From NCBI GenBank assembly GCA_945902805.1, contig CAMDMZ010000006.1, forward strand, positions 62,001-126,000: a DNA stretch of 64,000 bases. The letters run 5' to 3'. Below the pieces are notes generated by a model that was not told the DNA's origin, made no database searches, and was given only the letters and a program-made list of their open reading frames with translations. Below are positions 44,166 through 52,933 of this stretch, in pieces. Both the position numbers and the translations under genes were made by a program. This DNA comes from Propionivibrio dicarboxylicus (GTDB lineage: Bacteria; Pseudomonadota; Gammaproteobacteria; Burkholderiales; Rhodocyclaceae). The first letter of the stretch is position 1, and every line of letters starts with the position of its first letter.

Positions 44166-45491
44166 TCAGGATGAGGCGAAAAGCCACATCTGCGCTTGTC
44201 GTGGCGGAATTTGCAATTGCTGTGCTTCGCCGGTGATCGTCAGATGATGTCCATGCAACTGGCAAACATAGGTGCCAAGCTGCAACCCGTGGGCAGCCAG
44301 CGGCGCCGTCTGCCAATCAGCACTCTTGTTGATCGCAACCATACCGCGCGCCCCACGCGCCAGTACCAGGACCACCGCATTGACGTAAAGCAGTCGCTCG
44401 GCGGCACCGTGCAGCGCGTTGTGGAAGGCCAGCATGGCGGCCAGATCCGCGCGCCGCCATAAATCCTGCCACCGATACGCATCGTCGGGATGGCTGAGAG
44501 TGCTTTCCCCGTGATCGGAATAGATCATCGGCACCCCGCCATCGCGCCCCAGCACATAAACATTGGCCAGGTATTCGTCGTGCGGCGCAAACATCATGCC
44601 GCGAAAGCTCTCGTTGTTGGGCACATCGTGGGTTACTGAAAAAGTGACGGCACGGTGCCATGGCAAAGCACCACGATGACTCGTTGGATTAGCCAGGGAC
44701 TGTAACGAACCGGTTACGGACAAGGCATCGTGCAGGGTTTGCTGCAGCGGAAAATCGTAGAACGACATGGAGGATTCGTCGATCGCCGGCCACAGGTAGG
44801 TCTGGTTCTCCCGGTCGTTGAAAGTCAGGATTTCGCCAAATACAAATTTCCCGGCCAGTATGGGATGACGAAAGACCAGATTGATATGCTGCTCCGCCAT
44901 GTGCTTGATCGCATCCACCCGATAACCGTCAAAGCCGAGGCCGTTCAGACTCTGCAGACAGGCCAGTTGCTGCTTGATTACCCACACCGTCAAGCTCAGA
45001 TCCGGCAGCCCGCCGAGCCAGCCATCCGCCACTTCGTCGGCATCAAACCAGTCGTCGATCCCCGCCCGGGGGTGGAACGACCGCTCGTCAAATAGCGGTT
45101 CGCGTAGATCACCGTAGAGTCGATCCTGCTCGAATTCGTCGGCTTCATGCGCATAACGTGCTTGCAGCGCACGTCCCGGAAAATCGAGTGCATCATCGCG
45201 CACCCCAAATTCATTTGCCATGTGATTGAAGACCACGTCGGCGTAACAGCGCACCCCCTCCTGTTGCAGGGCAGCAATCGCCGCCTGCAGTTGGGCCTTG
45301 TTGCCGAGCGCCGAGCGAATGACGCGGTAATCGCGCGGCTGATAGCGTTGCCACCATTCCGTGCCGCATTCGTCGCTAAAGAGCGGTGGCGGAAAGAGTA
45401 CGGCGCCATAGCCAAGGCGCGCAATCTCCGGCGCGGCGTCGGCAATTTCGCTGAAACGCCAATTGAAGGCGTGCAGAATCACGTTGTTCAT
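44166..45491 (-). CDS. Alpha-amylase-family glycoside hydrolase (GH13)
   Basis: 441-residue cytoplasmic GH13 enzyme (no signal peptide). The four family regions are visible: DVVFNH (85-90), GYRVDAIKH with nucleophile Asp193, GEIL with acid/base Glu220, and VTHDVPNN with Asp289. It would hydrolyse alpha-1,4-glucans such as glycogen. ATG at 45491 gives the start MNNVILHAFNWRF. It is separated from queA by 68 bases and has no other glycogen genes nearby. Confidence 0.92.
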   Translation of the reverse strand: MNNVILHAFNWRFSEIADAAPEIARLGYGAVLFPPPLFSDECGTEWWQRYQPRDYRVIRSALGNKAQLQAAIAALQQEGVRCYADVVFNHMANEFGVRDDALDFPGRALQARYAHEADEFEQDRLYGDLREPLFDERSFHPRAGIDDWFDADEVADGWLGGLPDLSLTVWVIKQQLACLQSLNGLGFDGYRVDAIKHMAEQHINLVFRHPILAGKFVFGEILTFNDRENQTYLWPAIDESSMSFYDFPLQQTLHDALSVTGSLQSLANPTSHRGALPWHRAVTFSVTHDVPNNESFRGMMFAPHDEYLANVYVLGRDGGVPMIYSDHGESTLSHPDDAYRWQDLWRRADLAAMLAFHNALHGAAERLLYVNAVVLVLARGARGMVAINKSADWQTAPLAAHGLQLGTYVCQLHGHHLTITGEAQQLQIPPRQAQMWLFASS

Positions 45492-45551
45492 GGAAAATTC
45501 CCGACAGGACGAAATGTCCTGCCGCACTTTACCCGAGACGGCTCAAAGAAC

Positions 45552-45746
45552 TCAGGCGAAGACGTCGACCTGATTACCCAGATGCGGAGGATTGTTCGGA
45601 ATCACTTGCGCTGCCGCCTGAATCAACTGCATCGCGCCCTGGGCCTGAATGTCCATGGCTTTCTTCAAGACCGCGAGTTGCACGGCGCCCTCGGTCCGGG
45701 CTTGTGACATATCGGTGGCAACGGCGGCAATACTGGCGGTATCCAT
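45552..45746 (-). CDS. YjfB-like small motility-associated protein
   Basis: 64-residue helical peptide resembling the YjfB family (pattern SQARTEGAVQLAVLKKAMDIQAQ and ending near PHLGNQVDVFA). The family is annotated as putative motility protein because of its linkage with flagellar genes, but no flagellar gene is present here. Function unknown. Confidence 0.7.
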   Translation of the reverse strand: MDTASIAAVATDMSQARTEGAVQLAVLKKAMDIQAQGAMQLIQAAAQVIPNNPPHLGNQVDVFA

Positions 45747-45829
45747 GGTTTGACGGCTCCTCTGTAACCGGTTATCGGATCGACGCGGAAAAACTTGAGC
45801 GCAGCAGCGCTCAATAGCGAACGACCGTC

Positions 45830-47926
45830 CTACTGACGGAAATAAAACTCGCCGATCGCCTGATCGTAGAGTGCCGGGGTTTGCTCGTGGCCGACTGACT
45901 TAGCTTGGCGCACGACTTCGTTGCGCACATTGCGCAAAACGCGATCCACTGAAACGCCTGGTGTCAGCATCTCCTTGACGAAGACGCGGGTGAATAAACC
46001 ATTCTTGTCGCGATCCGTGTCACCCAGCTTGTCCAGAGCCTGTTGACCCGATCCGGCCGAGAACATGATCATCTGCCCGGTCGCTGCAGTGGTCGGTGCC
46101 AAACCACGGCCACCAATAGCGCGGCCCTTGCCCTTGAACGGGTTGTCACGACAAGCATCAATCACCGCGAGGGCGAACTTGGCCTTTTTGTCTTCGAGGT
46201 CATCGAGCACCTTTTGCATCAGGATCGCCTCGTCCTTGACCTGATCCTCATGGTCGCCCTTGATGTCAATGGGCAGGAGATAGTTTGAATTGCCGAGCTG
46301 GATGCCATGGCCGGCATAGAAAAACAGCACTTCGTCGCCGCCTTGCAGTTGCATGCGAAACTCGCGCAATGCCTGCTTGAACTTCTTTTCGTTGAGATTC
46401 AGATGTTTGGTGACCTTGTAGCCGACCGTCTCCAGCGCCTTGGCCATGGCGTCGGCATCGGCTCCGGCATTGTTCAGTTTTGGCACGTCGGAATAGAGAT
46501 CGTTGCCGATCACCAATGCTTTGCGGTTGGCAAACACGATCTGCTTGGCCGCCACGGCAGTGGTCAGTGTGGACGTATTGCTGGCGGCCTGCAGCGAGGT
46601 GAGTTGCTGCTGCATCTTTTCCAGCCGCTCGAGTAGCTCCTTCCGTGACACCTCGCGGTCATCATCGGCCCCTGGACCGCTGGCGTCAGACTTGGCTCGC
46701 GTTGCCGGCACCGGTGCCGCCAGCGGCTTGAGACTGGCGAGCGACGCCTCGGCAAGGGATCGGGTACCGCGCGTGAGAGCCGGACTCAACAATGCCCGTT
46801 CGTATTCCAGCTTCGCTCGGGTTTCGTCTTTGGTCACGCCAAGGCCTTTCTCGTACATGAAGGCGAGATTGACGATGGCATCCGCGCTGCCCAGCGCCAT
46901 GGCCTGCTGCAGAAGATCGGTGGCCTTCCGGTAATCAAGCTCTGTACCGATGCCATCCCGATAGTAAAAGCCAAGCTGATTCAGCGCGGCCGGATGGCTC
47001 ATCGCTGCGGCTTTGCTGGCGAGCTCGAACGCCCGTTCCTTGTTGGCGGGATTCTGTTTCGTGCCACGCCGGTAAACGGCGGACATCGTGGTCAGGGCAT
47101 TCGGCTCATTCAACTGCACACCGCCTTGTGCCCACTTTGCAGCCTCGTCGAGACTGACAGGGACGCCGATCCCGTTGTAGTAGATGCCGGCCAAATTGGC
47201 GTAAGCGATCGGCACCGTCTTGCCCTCGATCGCCAGCTTGAAGAGTTCAATCGCCTGCTGCGTGTCTTGGCGTACGCCCATCCCGTCCCGGAACAGCAGG
47301 CCAAGCATGTTGTGCCCGGCCGGCCAGTTCTGCTTGGATGCCTTCAGTGCCAACTGGAACGCTTGATCCGGATTGCGCTCGGTGCCTTCACCGAGGCGAT
47401 ACATGTCGGCGAGATTGGTCTGGCCGGCAGGGTTTCCCTTCTCCGCCGACAGTTTATAGTACCGAATGGCCTCTTTGGCGTCCCGGCCGACGCCCTGACC
47501 ATAGCGATAGAGATTGCCAAGGTTGTTGTTGGCCCAGGCGCTGCCTTTACTGGCGGACGAATTGAATAGCTTGAGTGCCTCGGCATAGTCTTTGCCCACG
47601 TCCAGGCCCTGCCGATAGCTATCACCGAGCATTTCCTCGGCGGCCGTCTGTCCTTGTTCAACCGCTTTGCGCAACCACCGCACGGCCTCGGCATGATCTT
47701 TGGTCACACCCAAACCGTTCCGATACAGATAGCCGAGCGTGCTTTGACAATCCTTGTCGCCCGCCTGAGCTTCGGCCTGGCATTCCTGGCGGGCGCGGGC
47801 ATAGTCCTTTTGCTTGAGTGCCTCCGCGCTGGCGCTTGCATCGGCCATCGCGGTCAATGGCGCAAGCAGGGCGAAGATCACGAACAGCAGAACGGACAGC
47901 GGCGATACGAGAAAGTCTTTGTTCAT
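45830..47926 (-). CDS. Sel1-repeat protein with C-terminal caspase-like domain
   Basis: 698-residue exported or periplasmic protein: signal peptide (about 1-28), then Sel1/TPR-like repeats (about 60-390, pattern GVGVxxDxxxAxxxYxxA), a linker with a short coiled coil (about 430-455), and a C14 caspase domain (about 467-690). The catalytic dyad is recognisable: His540 in FFYAGHGIQ and Cys592 in VIDACRDNPF. Activity of such bacterial caspase homologues is largely unknown; some are activated by sensors. The gene follows the hybrid kinase by 44 bases on the same strand. Confidence 0.9.
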   Translation of the reverse strand: MNKDFLVSPLSVLLFVIFALLAPLTAMADASASAEALKQKDYARARQECQAEAQAGDKDCQSTLGYLYRNGLGVTKDHAEAVRWLRKAVEQGQTAAEEMLGDSYRQGLDVGKDYAEALKLFNSSASKGSAWANNNLGNLYRYGQGVGRDAKEAIRYYKLSAEKGNPAGQTNLADMYRLGEGTERNPDQAFQLALKASKQNWPAGHNMLGLLFRDGMGVRQDTQQAIELFKLAIEGKTVPIAYANLAGIYYNGIGVPVSLDEAAKWAQGGVQLNEPNALTTMSAVYRRGTKQNPANKERAFELASKAAAMSHPAALNQLGFYYRDGIGTELDYRKATDLLQQAMALGSADAIVNLAFMYEKGLGVTKDETRAKLEYERALLSPALTRGTRSLAEASLASLKPLAAPVPATRAKSDASGPGADDDREVSRKELLERLEKMQQQLTSLQAASNTSTLTTAVAAKQIVFANRKALVIGNDLYSDVPKLNNAGADADAMAKALETVGYKVTKHLNLNEKKFKQALREFRMQLQGGDEVLFFYAGHGIQLGNSNYLLPIDIKGDHEDQVKDEAILMQKVLDDLEDKKAKFALAVIDACRDNPFKGKGRAIGGRGLAPTTAATGQMIMFSAGSGQQALDKLGDTDRDKNGLFTRVFVKEMLTPGVSVDRVLRNVRNEVVRQAKSVGHEQTPALYDQAIGEFYFRQ

Positions 47927-47970
47927 GTGGCGGAATTGCAGGGGGGACGTGAATCTTCAGCCATCAGCAC

Positions 47971-50310
47971 TCAAGGCCGAAAAGTCGGTGCTGGCGGGAC
48001 GGCGGTAGCGGCAGTAGTAGTTGCCAGCGGCGACTGATCGAGCCACTTGCGCAGGATGAAGTAGACATCGTCGGGCTTGGCCGGTTTCGAGATGAAATCG
48101 TTCATGCCGGCGTCCATACACCTGATTCGGTCTTCGGCATACGCATTGGCCGTCATCGCCAGGATCGGAATCGCGTCGCCACCGGGCATTTGGCGGATCA
48201 GCCGGGTAGCGTCCAGACCATCCATGCGCGGCATCTGCATGTCCATCAGAATCGCGTCGTAGCGGCCGTTCTGCATCATGCTCACGGCGCGTTCCCCATC
48301 CTCGGCCACCTCGACAATCATGCCAACATCTTCGAGCATCATCAGGGTGATCTCGCGATTCACCGGCTCATCTTCGGCGACCAGGATACGGCGCCCGGCA
48401 TGGCGCTGCCTGAGCGCCAAGGCCGCCAATTCGGGATCCGCCGTGGCAGACGACAGGCCCAGCGGTTCACCGTTCTTGAACCTCGCGGTAAACCAGAACG
48501 TGCTGCCACGGCCGGGAACGCTTTCCGCCCCGGCGTCACCCCCCATCAGCATGGCGATCTTGCGCGTAATCGCCAGCCCGAGGCCGGTGCCACCATATTG
48601 CCGGGTGGTCGAATTGTCGGCCTGCTCAAACGCGGTAAAAAGCCGCGCCAGAACATCCTCCGCGATACCGATCCCCGTATCCACCACCTCGAAACGCAGC
48701 AGCGTGGTCTCGTTATTGGCCTCGATGAACAAGGCGCGAAGGTGAATCTGCCCGCTCGGGGTGAACTTGATGGCGTTGGTGACATAGTTTAGCAGCGCCT
48801 GTTGCAGCCGCGTCGGATCGCCGAGCAAACAATGCGGCAAGGGCTGCAGCTCGCTGAACAGCGCCAGATTGCTGGCTTCGGCACGTTCATGGACCATGGA
48901 CACCACGTTTTCAAAGATGGCCTTCAAATTGACCGGCTTTTCTTCAAGGATAAACTTCCCGGCCTCGATCTTGGACAGATCAAGAATGGCGTTGATCACT
49001 TCGAGCAAATGCTCACCGGCGTTTTCCAGCTTGTTGAGGCGTTCCGCTTGCTCGCTGGTCAGCCCGGCCTTGCGGATCAGATACACCATGCCGGTGATGG
49101 CATTCAGCGGAGTACGGATTTCGTGGCTCATATTGGCCAGGAACGCGCTCTTGGCAACGCTGGCGGTCTCGGCTGCTTCCTTGGCCACCTGCAATTCCAC
49201 AGTTCGTGCCTTGACCTGCGCTTCAAGCAGATCACGGTGACTGGCCAGTTGATTCTCGAACCGCTTGCGCTCGGTAATGTCGTGCGAGATGCCACACAAG
49301 GCGTAGATGCTGCCGTCTTCCAACCGCAGTGGCAGTTTGGTTGACAGGACTGTCACAGACTCGCCCGTGGCTGGCAACGTGTTGTTTTCTTCCGCTCGCA
49401 GAATTTCGCCACCATCGAGCACGCGCCGATCATTGCGCCGGATATTTTCGGCTGTCGGTCCATCGAAAAACTTGTCATCGCCGCAACCGACAATATCGGC
49501 CATCTCGACGTGCCACAACTCGCGCACCGGACGATTGGCAAACAGGTAGCGTCCGTCGCGATCTTTTACATAAATGAAGGCATCGACGTTGTCGAGTATC
49601 GTCAAGAGCTTGCCTTCCGATTCACGTAACTGGCCAATCGCGTGATGCAGATTGTCCTGCATGCGACTAATCCCATTGATCAGCAGTTGCAGTTCGTCAT
49701 CCGCCGTGCCCGCCCGGCGAGTGAGCACCAGATGCTCCGCCAGGTTGTCGGACGAGCGTTCATCGAGGTGTGTGGCGGCCTGACGGATGTATTGCATCAC
49801 CTGCCGTTCCAGCAGAAGCAGGACAAAACCCGCCACCAGAAGAATCAGCAAAGCGTTCGACAACAGCGTTGATAACGAACCGGCAATCAGTCGCTGTTCG
49901 ATGCTCGCCCAGTCGATATCGACCACCAGGGTGCCCAACGGCTCATCCGTCGCCGGCTTGCCGGGTGCTGCGGCGACCGTGCGACGCAGGGGAAATTCAT
50001 GCGATTTCACGCCCGGCAGGGCTTTCCCCAGCTCGACCAGTGTTTTCTCCATGCTGCGAATGCTGACCCGCGAAACATTCGAGTGTTTGGCCAGGCCCTC
50101 CGCCATGAGCTGCAAGCCATCCTGGTTGAATTGCCACAGCAATTCACTTGCCGAGGGAACGCTCCCGGCTTCGATCTGGGCAAACTCGGTATCGATATCC
50201 TTCAGTTCCGTGTCGCGACTTCGCCACAACTCGATGGCCGTCATCACGAACGAAACGATGACCGCAAACGACAAGGTCATCAAGGCCAGTTTGCGGCTGA
50301 GGGTCTTCAT
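47971..50310 (-). CDS. Hybrid sensor histidine kinase with PAS domain
   Basis: 779-residue sensor: N-terminal helix (8-27), periplasmic sensor domain (~30-140), second helix (~145-168), PAS domain (about 235-350), HisKA with His396 in NMSHEIRTPLN, HATPase (about 505-625) and a receiver domain with Asp690. The C-terminal tail [10 protein letters not shown] is encoded by a copy of the dispersed repeat (47979-48003), adding about ten residues. A binding protein gene lies directly upstream and could supply ligand sensing. Confidence 0.92.
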   Translation of the reverse strand: MKTLSRKLALMTLSFAVIVSFVMTAIELWRSRDTELKDIDTEFAQIEAGSVPSASELLWQFNQDGLQLMAEGLAKHSNVSRVSIRSMEKTLVELGKALPGVKSHEFPLRRTVAAAPGKPATDEPLGTLVVDIDWASIEQRLIAGSLSTLLSNALLILLVAGFVLLLLERQVMQYIRQAATHLDERSSDNLAEHLVLTRRAGTADDELQLLINGISRMQDNLHHAIGQLRESEGKLLTILDNVDAFIYVKDRDGRYLFANRPVRELWHVEMADIVGCGDDKFFDGPTAENIRRNDRRVLDGGEILRAEENNTLPATGESVTVLSTKLPLRLEDGSIYALCGISHDITERKRFENQLASHRDLLEAQVKARTVELQVAKEAAETASVAKSAFLANMSHEIRTPLNAITGMVYLIRKAGLTSEQAERLNKLENAGEHLLEVINAILDLSKIEAGKFILEEKPVNLKAIFENVVSMVHERAEASNLALFSELQPLPHCLLGDPTRLQQALLNYVTNAIKFTPSGQIHLRALFIEANNETTLLRFEVVDTGIGIAEDVLARLFTAFEQADNSTTRQYGGTGLGLAITRKIAMLMGGDAGAESVPGRGSTFWFTARFKNGEPLGLSSATADPELAALALRQRHAGRRILVAEDEPVNREITLMMLEDVGMIVEVAEDGERAVSMMQNGRYDAILMDMQMPRMDGLDATRLIRQMPGGDAIPILAMTANAYAEDRIRCMDAGMNDFISKPAKPDDVYFILRKWLDQSPLATTTAATAVPPAPTFRP
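47979..48003 (-). repeat. Dispersed 25-bp repeat, copy 7 (3' end of hybrid kinase gene)
   Basis: On the minus strand GCCGTC, CC, then the exact core CGCCAGCACCGACTTTT. Encodes AVPPAPTF at the very C-terminus of the hybrid kinase, 2 codons before the stop. Confidence 0.85.
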
Positions 50311-50359
50311 GTCTCGTCAGTGAAAACCGTTGCGGCTCCGGACTTGTCGCCGCTCCAAA

Positions 50360-51136
50360 TCAAGGCAGTTCGCTCAACTTCTGCAATGAACCATCGGCTT
50401 TCATCTTGCGCAGGGCGGCATCGATATCCTTGGCATAGGCCAGCATCGGCGACTGTTTGCCGATGCAAAGGTGGGCTTCACTGACGTCCAGCACCGGCGG
50501 CAACTCGACAAGTTCCTTTTCCATGCCAGCAAGGCGCACCGCCGCCCGGGTTGCATTGGATGCATCGACCACGATTTGAAGCCGCCCCGCCTGCAGCATC
50601 TTGAGGGCGGATTCGCGATTCGTGACGTAGTTCACCTCGACGTCGGTGAATTTTGACTTGACCCAGCTATTGCCCAGATAGGTGCCGACATTGAAGCCCT
50701 TGAGCTCGGCGATGGCCTTGATTTTTTCCATCTGTGCCCGTCGTGGCTCATCGGCACGAACAAACATCGTTAATCGCCCCTGCGTCACCCATTCCTGCGT
50801 GGGTATCGTGTAGGCCTTGCGCTCATCGGTGGGGACCGTCACAAAGGCATCCGATTGGCCTTCCTTGACCCGTTGCTGCGCCCGCGCCCAGGGAAAGCCT
50901 TCATGTTCGATGGCGAGCCCCATCCGTTTGACCAGCAATTCTTCCATGATGCCAACCAGAATCCCCGCCATCTTGCCGTCGCGACGCTGCGAAAAGGGGG
51001 CGAAATCCTCATGGTAGGCAATCCTGTAAACACTACCAGCAGCGCGTGTCCAATTCGGCAAAGCGCCAAGAGCAGCAGCGGCCAACATCGATAGATTCAG
51101 AGTTCGACGTGAGTGATCGACGGCATGATCTTTCAT
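50360..51136 (-). CDS. Periplasmic amino-acid-type solute-binding protein (SBP_bac_3)
   Basis: 258-residue ABC-type solute-binding protein, family 3, with an N-terminal twin-arginine-like region and hydrophobic stretch (RRTLNLSMLAAAALG), signal peptide end near residue 33. Two-lobe pattern (FAPFSQRRDGKMAGILVGIMEEL and FNVGTYLGNSWVKSKF) is typical. No transporter permease is adjacent; it stands 49 bases upstream of a hybrid kinase, so a sensor partner role is likely. AGGAGG-like sequence (GGGAGGAATC) precedes the ATG. Confidence 0.88.
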   Translation of the reverse strand: MKDHAVDHSRRTLNLSMLAAAALGALPNWTRAAGSVYRIAYHEDFAPFSQRRDGKMAGILVGIMEELLVKRMGLAIEHEGFPWARAQQRVKEGQSDAFVTVPTDERKAYTIPTQEWVTQGRLTMFVRADEPRRAQMEKIKAIAELKGFNVGTYLGNSWVKSKFTDVEVNYVTNRESALKMLQAGRLQIVVDASNATRAAVRLAGMEKELVELPPVLDVSEAHLCIGKQSPMLAYAKDIDAALRKMKADGSLQKLSELP

Positions 51137-51268
51137 GATTCCTCCCTTGCATCCGACGTTCCAGCACAGGTTTTTACAGCGATTTCAAGAATACTCCCGG
51201 ATTCACCACAGCGCACAAATCCCTTGCCTGTTTGCCTGTTTCAGTCAGCGACGTAGCGCCGAAGACAA

Positions 51269-52471
51269 TTAGCCCGTCGGAATGACGCGACGAAACGCCC
51301 GCCAGATGGCAATATCGTAAATGATCTTGAGAACGCCGCAGGCGATCAGCGGCAGCATCAACCAGCCTTCGGCAAACATCCACCCGCCCAGTGCCGGGCT
51401 GGCGGCGGCTGCCAACGTGCGCGGCACTGTGGTGAAGCTGGCGGCCGCCGCACGCTCGGCGGGTGTCACCACGGCCATCACAAACGCACTGCGCGTTGGT
51501 ACATCCATCTGCGACAACAGCGCCCGCAAGCACAGCAAGACGATGGCCGCCCACAGATTGGGCGCCATCGCCGCCAAAATCAGGAACAGATTGGCGGGAA
51601 TGTGCGTGAACACCATGGTATTGATCAGCCCGATGCGTTTCGCCACCCAGGGCGCTGCCAGCTGCGAGGCCGCCGTGAACAATCCGGCCCAGAAAAAGAA
51701 GGCGCCAGCCGCAGCGAGTGACAGACCAAAACGCTGGAACAGCCAAAGCGCCAGCAAGGTATTCAGCACAAGCCCGCCGGCAAAGGCGTCCAGTGAAAAC
51801 AGCGCGGCCAGTTTGATCACCACTGCCCGTGACGGCCCCAGCGGCACCGGTTGGATCGTCACGCCATGATCCTCGCTGTGCGGCAAACGCCGATAAATAA
51901 ACCAGAGCAGCAAGCCAATCAGTCCATAAGCGGCGAACATGATGCGCAAGGCCATCAGGCGCTCGACACCACTGGCCATCATCCAGTCTGGCAGTGCCGT
52001 CGCCAAGGCGCCAAAGGCGGCAAACAGCGCGCCGGTGAAGGTGTAGCGTGAAAACAGTACCGTGCGTTGATCGCCATTAGCCGCCCCGGCCAGCCGGGCA
52101 TGTTCCAGCGGCAAGAAGATACTGACATCGCCGGAACTGGGATTCAAGGTGCCGATAACAGCGATCATCAGCAAGGGCCAGAAACTCGACAGGCCGGCAA
52201 AGACAACCCCCGTCCCCGCCATCAGCCAGGTCGCCGCCAGCAGCAGGCGGCGCTGCGACCAACGGTGGCCCCAGGCACCGAGCGCCAGCGTGAGCAAGGC
52301 GGAACCAAACAAGGTGGCGCTGGCGATCAGTCCCACCTCGCGCTGCCCGAGATCCAGCGCCAGCAAATAGGCCGGCAGAAGGATCGCCACGTAACCGTCA
52401 GCAAAGGCACGCAGCGCGCGCCCGAGCAAGAGCAAACGTGCCTCGGGAGCGACGCCTGCCGGCAGGATCAC
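51269..52471 (-). CDS. MFS transporter
   Basis: About 400 residues with twelve hydrophobic helices, major-facilitator family. GTG at 52471 overlaps the stop of the upstream ChrB-like gene (GTGA). Downstream of chrA and chrB, so a chromate-linked or sulfate-like substrate is possible, but nothing in the sequence shows it. Confidence 0.85.
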   Translation of the reverse strand: MILPAGVAPEARLLLLGRALRAFADGYVAILLPAYLLALDLGQREVGLIASATLFGSALLTLALGAWGHRWSQRRLLLAATWLMAGTGVVFAGLSSFWPLLMIAVIGTLNPSSGDVSIFLPLEHARLAGAANGDQRTVLFSRYTFTGALFAAFGALATALPDWMMASGVERLMALRIMFAAYGLIGLLLWFIYRRLPHSEDHGVTIQPVPLGPSRAVVIKLAALFSLDAFAGGLVLNTLLALWLFQRFGLSLAAAGAFFFWAGLFTAASQLAAPWVAKRIGLINTMVFTHIPANLFLILAAMAPNLWAAIVLLCLRALLSQMDVPTRSAFVMAVVTPAERAAAASFTTVPRTLAAAASPALGGWMFAEGWLMLPLIACGVLKIIYDIAIWRAFRRVIPTG

Positions 52472-52923
52472 TTCAAGCCCAGAAAACGGGCGGCCTGCTT
52501 CAAGGGCGTATCGCCGCACCACGCATACAGCGCGTCGTAGATCACCATGCCGTGCTTGAGCATTTCATGGTCGTCGTCGAAGTTGAGCGACAGGCCTTTG
52601 GAAATGGCGAGCAGCCCGGCCGCTTGCGGTGCCAGGTCCAGCGCATCGCAATCGGCGCCGCGCACGATGCGCGCCAGCTTGTCCAGCGCCGCATCACGCA
52701 ACTGGTACTTGGCGATGAAGGCATCGAAACTGCATTGGCTGCCATGGTGACCGAGTTCGACGTTCGGCACATCGTAGGGAATCGCGCCGGTTTCAGTGGC
52801 AACTTTCATCACCTCACCGCCGGGCACGTAGAGAAATTCTGGCGTCTCGTCGATGAAACGCGCCACCAACCACGGGCAGGCGATACGGTCGATTTTCGGG
52901 CGTTCGCGGGTTATCCATTTCAT
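52468..52923 (-). CDS. chrB: ChrB-like chromate resistance protein
   Basis: 151-residue protein matching the C-terminal part of ChrB (RERPKIDRIACPWLVARFIDE, and GHHGSQCSFDAFIAKYQL). ChrB is reported as a chromate-sensing regulator or chromate-reduction helper. The shorter length, lacking the N-terminal half of canonical ChrB, should be noted. It lies 10 bases after chrA. Confidence 0.85.
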   Translation of the reverse strand: MKWITRERPKIDRIACPWLVARFIDETPEFLYVPGGEVMKVATETGAIPYDVPNVELGHHGSQCSFDAFIAKYQLRDAALDKLARIVRGADCDALDLAPQAAGLLAISKGLSLNFDDDHEMLKHGMVIYDALYAWCGDTPLKQAARFLGLK

Positions 52924-52933
52924 GAGATTTTCC

